Assembly (NCBI GenBank): GCA_944323095.1 | Contig: CALURE010000003.1 | Location: forward strand, 1-26,989 | Source: Candidatus Gastranaerophilales bacterium | Lineage (GTDB): Bacteria > Cyanobacteriota > Vampirovibrionia > Gastranaerophilales > Gastranaerophilaceae | DNA: 26,989 nucleotides | Direction: 5' to 3' | Part shown: positions 1-6,695 of the stretch, piece by piece | How positions within the stretch are numbered: the stretch's first letter is position 1 | Layout: each line of letters opens with the position of its first letter | The notes under the pieces: generated by a model | Databases searched by the model: none | Seen by the model: only the letters and a program-made list of their open reading frames with translations | Told to the model about the DNA's origin: nothing | Position numbers and translations under genes: made by a program

Positions 1-19
1 ATCTTATCATTTATTAAAA

Positions 20-820
20 TTAATGAACAAGTGAAAGTTTCATTGTTTTTTCGATAATTTCATTTAAGCTGTCAGCTTTTAAAGAAGCTCCGCCGATTAA
101 AGCGCCGTCAATATCTGATTTAGACATTTGTTCTTCAATTGTTGAAGGTTTAACGGATCCGCCGTAAAGAATTCTAATAGAATCAGCAGCTTGTGCTCCG
201 GCAACTTCTTTAACCACACTTCTAATCATTGCAATAACTCTGTTAGCTTCATCAGCATCGCAGGTTTTGCCTGTACCGATAGCCCAGATAGGTTCATAAG
301 CAATAACTGATTTTGCAACATCTTCTGATGAAATTCCGTCTAATGCAGCTTTAATCTGTCCTGCAATCCAGCTGTCTGTAACACCTGCTTCTCTTTGTTC
401 AAGAGTTTCACCGCAGCAGATGATAGGAATAAGCCCGCCTGCTAAAATTGCTTTAGCTTTTTTGTTAATCATTTCATCTGTTTCCGAGAAATATTGTCTT
501 CTTTCAGAGTGGCCGATAATTACATAGTCGCAGCCTGCATCTTTCAACATTTCAACAGAGATTTCACCTGTGTAAGCACCTGATTTTTCCCAGTGGCAGT
601 TCTGGCCTGCGATAGAAATTTTATTGCCGCCGCAGCCGCAATCACATTTTACAGCTTCTACTGCTGAAATTGATGTAAATACCGGTGCGATAACAATTGT
701 CGGTAATTGAACAGCTGTGTAATCTTTTACAAAATTTTTAACACCTTCAAAAACTTCTTTAGCTTCATCACGAAGTAAATTCATTTTCCAGTTTCCTGCA
801 ATAATTGGTTTTCTTGTCAT
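20..820 (-). CDS. tpiA: Triosephosphate isomerase
   Basis: Interconverts dihydroxyacetone phosphate and glyceraldehyde 3-phosphate in cytosolic glycolysis/gluconeogenesis. The 266-aa product is close to the usual TIM length of about 250 and has every catalytic element: N10 and K12 in AGNWKMN, H104 in IIGHSERR, E176 in AYEPIWAIGTGKT, and the phosphate-binding GGS at 220-222. The start is preceded by a strong AAGGAG ribosome-binding site. An oddity is a short cysteine-rich insertion (CDCGCGG, about residues 59-65) in the loop before the conserved GQN segment. It lies downstream of rfbD on the same strand but has its own promoter. The other glycolytic gene here, pgk, is about 18 kb away rather than adjacent as in many bacteria. 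Identity is certain. Confidence 0.97.
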   Translation of the reverse strand: MTRKPIIAGNWKMNLLRDEAKEVFEGVKNFVKDYTAVQLPTIVIAPVFTSISAVEAVKCDCGCGGNKISIAGQNCHWEKSGAYTGEISVEMLKDAGCDYVIIGHSERRQYFSETDEMINKKAKAILAGGLIPIICCGETLEQREAGVTDSWIAGQIKAALDGISSEDVAKSVIAYEPIWAIGTGKTCDADEANRVIAMIRSVVKEVAGAQAADSIRILYGGSVKPSTIEEQMSKSDIDGALIGGASLKADSLNEIIEKTMKLSLVH

Positions 821-888
821 AGTAACTCTCCTTTTTATAAATATTGTTATTTATTCAGTTTTTTGCCGAGTTTTATCTCTCCTTCTTT

Positions 889-917
889 ATTATAAAAGGA
901 AAAAAATTTTATTGCAA
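889..917 (-). promoter_or_regulatory. Sigma70-type promoter for tpiA
   Basis: On the minus strand, TTGCAA (917-912), 17 nt, then TATAAT (894-889). The predicted start leaves a leader of about 60 nt before the tpiA ATG. That leader also holds an unused GGAGAG upstream of the real ribosome-binding site. Confidence 0.65.
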
Positions 918-936
918 TCTGAAAAACGCGGGATAT

Positions 937-1755
937 TTATATTCTAAGTTTCAAATAATCCCTGAGCGCATCCTGCCAGTTTCTGCAAATTCCGTCATTT
1001 TCCATAATACTATACGCAGGTCGTTTTGCAGGACGGGGGAATTCTTCTGTCGTACAAGGAAGCAAATTTACCTCCAGACCTGATTGTACAAAAATCTCTC
1101 TTGCAAACCCGTACCAGCTGGTTGCGCCTGAGCCGCAAACATGGTATGTCCCGTATGGTTTTGACAAAAGTTTTACAATTCCGTTTGCTAGTTCTACTGT
1201 CCAGGTAGGACATCCGACCTGATCATCGACAACTTTTAACTCAGGCTTATCTGCCAGAGAAAGCATGGTTTCCACAAAATTTTTGCCATGGTATCCGTAA
1301 AGCCAGCTTGTACGGGCAATATAATATTTTTCACATAAGCTTCTGACAGCTTCCTCTCCTTCATATTTGGTCAATCCGTAATTATTTATGGGATTTGTTC
1401 TGTCATCCGGTGTGTAAGGTGAATTTTTCGTGCCGTCAAATACGTAATCAGTTGAAATATAAACCAGAGTAATTCCTAGTTTTCCGCAGGCTTCCGCAAT
1501 ATTTTCAGTACCAGTAACATTAATTAGTTCAGCGTTTTTCAAATCTTCTTCTGCCTTATCGACATTTGTATATGCTGCACAGTGAATAACAATATCGGGT
1601 TTATTTTCTGTCAGAACCTCTTTTACCTGCTCTGCATTTGTAATATCCAGAGTATCAACGTCTGTTTCAATAACTTCATAGCCATTGTCTTCCAAAATAG
1701 GACACAAATCCTGCCCGAGCATTCCGTTTGCACCTGTTACAAGTATTTTTTTCAT
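937..1755 (-). CDS. rfbD: dTDP-4-dehydrorhamnose reductase
   Basis: Last step of dTDP-L-rhamnose synthesis: NAD(P)H-dependent reduction of dTDP-4-dehydro-L-rhamnose in the cytosol. The 272-aa protein is an extended short-chain dehydrogenase with the Rossmann motif GANGMLG at 8-14, STDYVFDG near 101-108 (T102, D103, Y104) and the catalytic pair Y126 and K130 in NNYGLTK. Its ATG overlaps the stop of the upstream glycosyltransferase by 4 nt, so the two are probably translationally coupled. It is the last gene of the rfbC-rfbB-GT-rfbD set. I see no clear terminator after it, although tpiA has its own promoter. Identity is very likely. Confidence 0.95.
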   Translation of the reverse strand: MKKILVTGANGMLGQDLCPILEDNGYEVIETDVDTLDITNAEQVKEVLTENKPDIVIHCAAYTNVDKAEEDLKNAELINVTGTENIAEACGKLGITLVYISTDYVFDGTKNSPYTPDDRTNPINNYGLTKYEGEEAVRSLCEKYYIARTSWLYGYHGKNFVETMLSLADKPELKVVDDQVGCPTWTVELANGIVKLLSKPYGTYHVCGSGATSWYGFAREIFVQSGLEVNLLPCTTEEFPRPAKRPAYSIMENDGICRNWQDALRDYLKLRI

Positions 1756-2714
1756 TGTACTTTATCCTCACAAATATTCATTCTTTTTTTTAATTCCGGT
1801 ACATATTTTTGTATCGCATAATCATATTCATAATCAGGAAAATTTACAAGTTTGCTGACATACTCTCGTTTAGCTGAATTATCAGCATTACCTCTTTCAG
1901 TCTTTTTAGCATATTCTTCCTCTGATTTAGAATAATAATGATTTATACGAATTTTTCTTATCGATGTATGTTTTGTTACTGACCCCTGAAGATTTTCAAA
2001 ATTTTCATTTACTGCCGGTTTATTATATTTATATACAGCAAAATGAGGATCATAAACACTAGAAACCATTTTAGGTTTAACAATAGATTTAATATAATTA
2101 TTTTTAACTAAATTATAATTTTTAGACACTCTTGTATAATTAGCCGTAACAAGCCCCCCCCCCGACAAAGGCTTTGTTTTATGCCCGTTGGAATCAAACA
2201 TTACCCAGTTTATTCCGACTGCAGGATATTTTTCATAATCTTTCAAAAAATCAGGAATATTGTCTTTCTCCGTCGGAACAATATATTCATCTAAATCAAT
2301 TATTGCAAGCCATCTTGTTTGATTTTTGTATTTTAAAATTGCATCTGCATAAACTAAATTTTGCAAACAACTGCCCTCACAATAATTATAAACAACTGTT
2401 CCGTCTTTTATATACGGTTCTAAAACCTCCCGCGTATTATCCGTAGAAGCGTTATCATAAAAATAAAACCGCTCTACTCCAACCAGTTTATGATATTCAA
2501 TCCATTCTTTTATATAAGGACCTTCATTTTTTGCAATTGAAACTATTGATAAATACACTTTAGAATTTTCAACATAATAATCATTTAAAATATGAAGCTT
2601 AGGAGTCCTGTTCATAAAAAATTTTATTCCGAAAATCGTAAAAATTTTGGATTTATAACCGGGAGCAACAAAATGATTTTCTACAGAAAAAATTTTACGT
2701 AATAAACTTTTCAT
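1752..2714 (-). CDS. GT92-like glycosyltransferase with in-frame G10 tract
   Basis: Probable cytosolic sugar transferase for a cell-surface glycan, judged from its place between rfbB and rfbD. The 320-aa protein has a GT-A type fold signature: VSIAKNEGPYIKEW (58-71), FYDNASTDNT (85-94) and the metal-binding DLDEY (140-144) after RWLAII. This pattern matches the GT92/Glyco_tranf_2_4 type. No transmembrane segment is obvious. Its start is next to the rfbB stop (1-nt overlap) and its end overlaps rfbD, so it is an integral operon member. Codons 185-187 are GGG GGG GGG inside a G10 run, giving SGGGL. By my reading, one extra G would end the protein at 191 aa and one fewer at 201 aa. Donor and acceptor sugars cannot be told from sequence; rhamnose is an inference from context. 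Confidence 0.82.
   Translation of the reverse strand: MKSLLRKIFSVENHFVAPGYKSKIFTIFGIKFFMNRTPKLHILNDYYVENSKVYLSIVSIAKNEGPYIKEWIEYHKLVGVERFYFYDNASTDNTREVLEPYIKDGTVVYNYCEGSCLQNLVYADAILKYKNQTRWLAIIDLDEYIVPTEKDNIPDFLKDYEKYPAVGINWVMFDSNGHKTKPLSGGGLVTANYTRVSKNYNLVKNNYIKSIVKPKMVSSVYDPHFAVYKYNKPAVNENFENLQGSVTKHTSIRKIRINHYYSKSEEEYAKKTERGNADNSAKREYVSKLVNFPDYEYDYAIQKYVPELKKRMNICEDKVQ
2154..2163. repeat. C10/G10 homopolymer inside glycosyltransferase gene
   Basis: Ten consecutive C on the plus strand (G on the coding strand), covering the third base of codon 184 and codons 185-187 of the glycosyltransferase. Coding-strand flanks are GTC before and CTT after. Length change other than by multiples of three truncates the enzyme after the DLDE motif. 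Confidence 0.95.
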
Positions 2715-3700
2715 TAAAGTACTCCGGCTTTTTTATTTTCAATAGATTTCATCCAGTCCTGATTATTCAAATACCAGTCTATTGTAATTTTAATACCTTC
2801 TTCAAAAGTTAAGGAAGGAGTCCAGCCGAGTTCCGATTGAATTTTATCATTGCAGATTGCATAACGTCTGTCATGCCCGAGCCTATCTTTAACATATTCA
2901 ATTGAGGTTTCATCTTTACCCATGGCATCAAGTATAAGATGTGTAATTTCCATATTCGTTTTTTCGTTATGTCCGCCGATATTGTAAACTTCTCCGACTC
3001 TGCCTTTATGCAAGACAGTATCAATAGCCGAACAATGATCATAAACATATAGCCAGTCGCGCACATTCATACCATCACCGTAAACAGGGACTTTGGCACC
3101 TTTAAGAAGCTGTGAAATAAAAAATGGAATAAGTTTTTCAGGATACTGATACGGCCCATAGTTATTCGAACATCTTGTAGTCAAAACAGGCATATTATAA
3201 GTTTCATGGTAAGCTCTGACAAGCATATCAGCAGAAGCTTTTGAAGCTGAATACGGACTGTTGGGAGCAAGCGGAGTAGTTTCTGTAAAATATCCTGTCT
3301 TGCCTAAAGTTCCATACACTTCATCGGTTGAAACCTGCAAATATCGTTCTGTTTTAAATTCTTTTGCGGCCTGTAATAAATTCAAAGTTCCTTTGACGTT
3401 TGTTTCAATAAAAATTTCAGGACCTGTAATTGAACGGTCAACATGAGATTCTGCAGCGAAATTCACTATTGCATCAACCTGCTCAACAAGTTCAGGTACA
3501 AGTTTTTTATCGCAGATATTTCCGTGAACAAATTTATAATTCGGATTATCTTTTACATCATCAAGATTTTCGATATTCCCTGCATAAGTTAGTGCATCAA
3601 GATTAATAATTTTGTAATCCTGATGATTTTTTAACATGTATCTGACAAAGCAGCTTCCGATAAATCCGGCACCGCCGGTGACGAGAATTGATTTAGACAT
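2714..3700 (-). CDS. rfbB: dTDP-glucose 4,6-dehydratase
   Basis: Second step of dTDP-L-rhamnose synthesis: dTDP-glucose is converted to dTDP-4-dehydro-6-deoxyglucose with bound NAD+. The 328-aa length is typical. Motifs are the Rossmann GGAGFIGS (9-16), STDEVYG (124-130) holding the catalytic TDE, and Y150-x3-K154 in SPYSASK. The start has a good ribosome-binding site (AAGGAGAAAATAA before ATG). It follows the S23 cassette and overlaps the glycosyltransferase by one base. In a typical operon rfbB adjoins rfbA or rfbC; here about 420 bp holding the S23 gene separates it from rfbC. Confidence 0.96.
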   Translation of the reverse strand: MSKSILVTGGAGFIGSCFVRYMLKNHQDYKIINLDALTYAGNIENLDDVKDNPNYKFVHGNICDKKLVPELVEQVDAIVNFAAESHVDRSITGPEIFIETNVKGTLNLLQAAKEFKTERYLQVSTDEVYGTLGKTGYFTETTPLAPNSPYSASKASADMLVRAYHETYNMPVLTTRCSNNYGPYQYPEKLIPFFISQLLKGAKVPVYGDGMNVRDWLYVYDHCSAIDTVLHKGRVGEVYNIGGHNEKTNMEITHLILDAMGKDETSIEYVKDRLGHDRRYAICNDKIQSELGWTPSLTFEEGIKITIDWYLNNQDWMKSIENKKAGVL

Positions 3701-3717
3701 TTATTTTCTCCTTGAAA

Positions 3718-4164
3718 TTAGAAGACCGGAAGGCAAGAGGGCAGGAAGGCAGGCTATTTACAAAAAAATTATTCATCATCTACCTCCGCCAACTTCCGTC
3801 TTAATGCATTTATTCTTTTAGTTAATAACTTATTTTTCTCATGTATATTGGTTAAATTTTGCAAAAATCCTAATTCTTCACATATTGTTAGAACAACATC
3901 AACTTCATCCAAAGAAGCTGCTGCAATATTCAAAAAATGAGAAAAATCTTTTGAAGAAGAACGGCACTTTCCCTCTGCTATATTTAAAGGAACAGAAACC
4001 ATAGCTCTTTTCAACTGACTTTTTAGATTATAATCTTCAGATTTTGGCAGTTCATCAGCCAATATATATACATCCTTCAAGATATCAATACTTTCGCGCC
4101 AGATTTCAAGCTTCTTATACATTAAACAGCCTGCCTTCCTGACATCCTGCCCTCTGAACTTCTG
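3718..4164. mobile_element. S23 cassette bounded by inverted copies of a dispersed repeat
   Basis: The left arm (3718-3755, plus orientation) begins TTAGAAGACCGGAAGG and ends GGAAGGCAGGCT. The right arm (4127-4164) is its counterpart in inverted orientation, reading CAGAAGTTCAGAGGGCAGG on the minus strand with an extra 8 nt near the inner end. The left arm matches the repeat at 12468-12506 at 33 of 39 positions. The arms enclose only the four-helix-bundle gene. The unit splits rfbC from rfbB, and the right arm encodes the last dozen residues of RfbC. No transposase is present, so mobility is inference from the arrangement. Confidence 0.55.
3769..4122 (-). CDS. Four-helix-bundle protein (23S rRNA intervening-sequence / S23 family)
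   Basis: The 117-aa protein matches the S23 family pattern: an N-terminal KLEIWRESIDILKDVY helix, then LPKSEDYNLKSQLKRAMVSVPLNIAEG, then FSHFLNIAAASLDEVDVVL. The family is named for proteins encoded in intervening sequences of 23S rRNA genes and is also common as lone genes between repeats; related Avd proteins assist diversity-generating retroelements. No reverse transcriptase is visible here, so a role as Avd is unsupported. The start overlaps the rfbC stop by one base (TAATG) with no clear ribosome-binding site, so it is probably translated by coupling. It lies between inverted repeat arms and interrupts a sugar operon, consistent with arrival as a small cassette. Its cellular function is unknown. 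Confidence 0.88.
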   Translation of the reverse strand: MYKKLEIWRESIDILKDVYILADELPKSEDYNLKSQLKRAMVSVPLNIAEGKCRSSSKDFSHFLNIAAASLDEVDVVLTICEELGFLQNLTNIHEKNKLLTKRINALRRKLAEVDDE

Positions 4165-4706
4165 CCAAAAATCTCTGCAAGAGATTTTTGCCCCCTGTCT
4201 TTCTCTGACAAAATCGGTTCAAAGTCAATTTCCCAGTCGATATTTATATCTTTGTCGCACCAGAGAATTCCTCTGTCAGCCTGCGGAGCATATTCACCGC
4301 TTGCTTTATAAAGAAGTTCGGCTTCATCTGATAAAACCACAAATCCATGAGCAAATCCTTCCGGAATAAAAAGCATTTGTTTATTATCTTCTGAAAGTTC
4401 AACTTTTACATATTGCCCGAAAGTTTCGGACTCCGGTCTGATATCAACGGCTACATCATAAATTCTTCCGCGCGAACATCTGACCAGTTTTGCCTGTCCG
4501 TAAGGAGCTTCCTGATAGTGAAGTCCTCTAAGCACATGCGCTGTTGATTTTGAATGGTTATCCTGATTGAATTCAACATCTATTCCATTTGCAACAAAAT
4601 CAGATTTTTTATAACTTTCCATAAAGAAACCGCGGTTATCACCAAAAACTTTAGGTTTTACAAGAATTACATCTTTTATCTTCTGCGGAATAAATTCAAA
4701 CGGCAT
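4122..4706 (-). CDS. rfbC: dTDP-4-dehydrorhamnose 3,5-epimerase with repeat-derived C-terminus
   Basis: Third step of dTDP-L-rhamnose synthesis: epimerises C3 and C5 of dTDP-4-dehydro-6-deoxyglucose. The cupin-fold protein has RGLHYQ (catalytic H63), K73 and the catalytic tyrosine in LLYKAS (Y133). Two ATG codons are possible, at 4712 and 4706. I choose 4706 (194 aa) because AAGGAG lies 8 nt before it but only 2 nt before the first. The natural end is probably near SLAEIFG. The last dozen or so residues (RSSEGRMSGRQA) are encoded by the inverted arm of the S23 cassette, so the original stop seems to have been lost. A perfect 10-bp inverted repeat (4167-4189) lies in the 3' coding part. Confidence 0.94.
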   Translation of the reverse strand: MPFEFIPQKIKDVILVKPKVFGDNRGFFMESYKKSDFVANGIDVEFNQDNHSKSTAHVLRGLHYQEAPYGQAKLVRCSRGRIYDVAVDIRPESETFGQYVKVELSEDNKQMLFIPEGFAHGFVVLSDEAELLYKASGEYAPQADRGILWCDKDINIDWEIDFEPILSEKDRGQKSLAEIFGRSSEGRMSGRQAV

Positions 4707-4729
4707 TATCATATCTCCTTATAAAATTT

Positions 4730-4758
4730 ATTATACAATAAATAATTTTAATTAACAA
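4730..4758 (-). promoter_or_regulatory. Promoter of the rfbC-rfbB-GT-rfbD operon
   Basis: Minus strand TTGTTA (4758-4753), 17 nt, TATAAT (4735-4730), followed by AAGGAG just before the rfbC start. No operator-like palindrome is seen. Confidence 0.6.
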
Positions 4759-4830
4759 AACGGGTAATAGATTTTTACAAATCAAGAAAAAATAATTTGG
4801 ATAGTAATTAGAAGAAAGGACTTTTTATAT

Positions 4831-5373
4831 ATGAAAAATATTTTTACAAAAGCAATTGTGTTACTAAATCTTCTTGCACTAAGCCAATGTATTGCGCTTG
4901 CACAAATTGATAAAATAAAATTTGATAAACAAACCTACAATCTTTCTAACCCCGACAGCAAAACAAAAAGTTATGACTATCTTTTGAAAGATGAAAATGC
5001 AGGCAACTGGCATACAAAAATCACTCTTACAAACTTTCCTGATTTAACAAACCCGACAGACGCATCCGCACAATATGCACATGAAATTCAGGAAAAAACA
5101 AAAGGCGCATCGGTTCTTTTATATCCTGATGCCGCAATTGTCGGATTTTTAACCTACCCTGAAAACAAAGAATATTATGAATACAACACAGCAATTTACC
5201 AGCCTGCCAAAACAAAAGGACTCGACAGATTTTCATACGCAAAAAGATTTTATGCTTCAGAACTAGGCGGAGCAGAAGAAGCAAGGAAGAAAGCAATAGA
5301 TTTCGCTGAAAAAAACAACAAAAAATACATGGAAATGGTCAGCAAAGAAGCATCAAAGTATAAAGTTGATTAA
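4831..5373 (+). CDS. Secreted protein of unknown function
   Basis: A 180-aa protein with a clear N-terminal signal peptide: a positively charged start (MKNIFTK), a hydrophobic core (AIVLLNLLAL) and a likely cleavage after IALAQ near residue 25. C20 does not fit a lipobox, so type I cleavage is more likely than lipidation. The mature part is hydrophilic and lysine-rich with several aromatic residues (for example YLLKDENAGNWHTKITLTNFPDL and YPENKEYYEYN), and ends in a charged helical stretch. I do not recognise the family. AAAGGA lies 12 nt before the ATG. It stands alone between the rfb promoter (divergent) and the marR promoter, so location is periplasmic or extracellular but function is open. 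Confidence 0.75.
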   Translation: MKNIFTKAIVLLNLLALSQCIALAQIDKIKFDKQTYNLSNPDSKTKSYDYLLKDENAGNWHTKITLTNFPDLTNPTDASAQYAHEIQEKTKGASVLLYPDAAIVGFLTYPENKEYYEYNTAIYQPAKTKGLDRFSYAKRFYASELGGAEEARKKAIDFAEKNNKKYMEMVSKEASKYKVD

Positions 5374-5380
5374 TATATAG

Positions 5381-5409
5381 TTGAATATTCAATATTATTA
5401 TTATATAAT
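5381..5409 (+). promoter_or_regulatory. marR promoter with overlapping operator palindrome
   Basis: TTGAAT (5381-5386), 17 nt, TATAAT (5404-5409). The -35 box is the first half of a perfect 12-bp palindrome TTGAATATTCAA (5381-5392), which fits the common MarR-type pattern TTG-N6-CAA. This suggests autorepression by occlusion of the -35 box. Confidence 0.6.
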
Positions 5410-5427
5410 TCACTTAAAGGAGAGTTT

Positions 5428-5889
5428 ATGGATAATAATATTGATATTTATTTTGAAAATCAGGATGAAAAATCAAAGCTTATATATACGATAGGACTAT
5501 TGTGGGGGAAAATAAGCAGCAGACTTGATGAAATTTTGCAAAAAGAAAAACTTAACATATCAAAGTTCAACATCCTAATGATTATAAAACATACGGGAGG
5601 ATATGACGGCATTCAGCAAAACGAAATCAGCAAAAGACTTTTAGTAACCGCGTCCAATATAACAAAACTACTTGATAAACTTGAAAAAGAAGGGCTTATA
5701 ACCCGCAATTCAAAAAAAAATGACCGACGTGTAAAACTTATCAGAATAACAGATTACGGCTCAAATCTTCTGGACAAAGTTTGGCCTGAGTACAAACTCT
5801 CAACTGAAAAATTAATGTCCCAATTTCCGTCAGATAAAGCTTTCGCTGTTGGAAATATATTACTTGAATGGTTAACTAATATTAATTAA
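5428..5889 (+). CDS. MarR-family transcriptional regulator
   Basis: A 153-aa winged-helix DNA-binding protein, expected to act as a dimer. The family hallmark runs from about residue 71: QQNEISKRLLVTASNITKLLDKLEKEGLI (helix-turn-helix), then the wing RNSKKNDRRVKLIRITDYG with the conserved DRR. The flanking N- and C-terminal helices form the dimer interface in this family. An AAAGGAG ribosome-binding site precedes the start. A perfect palindrome overlaps its own -35 box, and an 11-of-12 copy precedes the next two genes, so it probably represses itself and the neighbouring membrane genes in response to an unknown ligand. No cysteine pair suggests thiol sensing. Confidence 0.92.
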   Translation: MDNNIDIYFENQDEKSKLIYTIGLLWGKISSRLDEILQKEKLNISKFNILMIIKHTGGYDGIQQNEISKRLLVTASNITKLLDKLEKEGLITRNSKKNDRRVKLIRITDYGSNLLDKVWPEYKLSTEKLMSQFPSDKAFAVGNILLEWLTNIN

Positions 5890-5911
5890 TGTAACAAATT
5901 ATTCCAAATAC

Positions 5912-5940
5912 TTGAATATTTAATAATTGAATGGTAAACT
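5912..5940 (+). promoter_or_regulatory. Promoter with second MarR-type operator, before the membrane genes
   Basis: TTGAATATTTAA (5912-5923) matches the marR palindrome at 11 of 12 positions. It again starts with the -35-like TTGAAT, followed after 17 nt by TAAACT (5935-5940). The geometry copies the marR promoter, which supports shared control. Confidence 0.5.
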
Positions 5941-5961
5941 ATTTATATAAAGGAGTTCACC

Positions 5962-6354
5962 ATGCTTAAAAATACATTAACTTATCGCTTTGGTGTCATA
6001 ACAGGCAATTTTATTGGAATTTTATTAATAACTCTGTATATAGTTATATTTGTAGCATTTGGAATACCGTTTACAATATCAGATTTATTTGGCACTTTTG
6101 GAGGTACACTCTGGTTATTCTATGCAAGTTTGCTTATCTTTTGTACTATTCCATCAGCAGTAATCAGCATAATAAGTATTATATTTTTGATTATAGACTG
6201 CTATAATTTGATTAATAAAAAAATTGAGGAAAAAGATGATAAACCCAAAAATCAATATAAGTTTAACTTTGGAGAAATCTTTGGAATTGGCATTTATGCT
6301 TTGACCGCTATTTATGGATTAATGTGGCTTTTTGTTATCATTAGAGAAATTTAA
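5962..6354 (+). CDS. Small integral membrane protein, unknown function
   Basis: A 130-aa, strongly hydrophobic protein. Likely transmembrane spans lie at about 9-31 (GVITGNFIGILLITLYIVIF), 50-82 (a long stretch that may be one or two spans around CTIPSAVISIISIIFLII) and 106-127 (FGIGIYALTAIYGLMWLFVI). A charged cytosolic-type loop (NKKIEEKDDKPKNQYK) lies between them. AAAGGAG precedes the ATG. It shares an operator-like site with marR and is followed after 13 nt by another small membrane protein, so the pair is probably the MarR target. I do not recognise the family. Confidence 0.7.
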   Translation: MLKNTLTYRFGVITGNFIGILLITLYIVIFVAFGIPFTISDLFGTFGGTLWLFYASLLIFCTIPSAVISIISIIFLIIDCYNLINKKIEEKDDKPKNQYKFNFGEIFGIGIYALTAIYGLMWLFVIIREI

Positions 6355-6367
6355 TTAAAGGTAAAAT

Positions 6368-6616
6368 ATGGACATAAAAAAATTATTAAATAACATTAGA
6401 ACTTCAAGAACTTATAAATACATTGTTACTATCGGGCTGGGACATGCAAATGCATTTTTAATAGGGCTTTTTTTAATTTTTGCCGGACTTGCAGACGGGA
6501 TTATGAAAAATTCAATAAATGCATCAACCGGAGCCGCAGAAACAGGAGCCCTTTTCCTTTTTTATTTTTATGTAAAGTTAAATATTAACAAATTACCCAA
6601 TTACATGTGTTTGTGA
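6368..6616 (+). CDS. Short membrane protein, unknown function
   Basis: An 82-aa protein with a basic N-terminus (KKLLNNIRTSRTYKY), one clear hydrophobic span at about 19-44 (VTIGLGHANAFLIGLFLIFAG) and a second hydrophobic patch (GALFLFYFYV). It follows the preceding membrane gene by 13 nt with only a weak AAAGG site, and ends 79 nt before gyrA. The short, aromatic C-terminus could be the remains of a longer protein. No family recognised. Confidence 0.55.
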   Translation: MDIKKLLNNIRTSRTYKYIVTIGLGHANAFLIGLFLIFAGLADGIMKNSINASTGAAETGALFLFYFYVKLNINKLPNYMCL

Positions 6617-6622
6617 TACAAT
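6593..6622 (+). promoter_or_regulatory. Probable gyrA promoter (extended -10)
   Basis: TGA-TACAAT (6614-6622) forms an extended -10 box. A weak -35, TTACCC (6593-6598), lies 18 nt upstream. The predicted leader to the gyrA ATG is about 65 nt and contains AGAGGGG near the start codon. Confidence 0.5.
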
Positions 6623-6695
6623 ATTATCAAGGGAAATAAACCTTTAAAGAAAAGATAATAATTTAAAATACTAATAAAGAGGGGTAGAACAAAAC

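Noticed and set aside
844..1083. A plus-strand reading frame of 79 codons over the tpiA promoter and the end of rfbD
   Set aside because: It is the shadow of rfbD plus AT-rich leader, with no ribosome-binding site and no recognisable protein features.
3769..4122. Avd accessory protein of a diversity-generating retroelement
   Set aside because: Same fold family, but no reverse transcriptase, template repeat or variable repeat was seen nearby.
4167..4189. Intrinsic terminator in the 3' end of rfbC (AAAAATCTCT-GCA-AGAGATTTTT)
   Set aside because: AT-rich stem inside coding sequence with no U-tract beyond the stem; downstream operon genes would be lost. Likely chance or a weak attenuator.
6368..6616. 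A frameshifted longer membrane protein
   Set aside because: Possible from the abrupt C-terminus, but no continuation with membrane-like sequence is seen in the other frames before the gyrA promoter.
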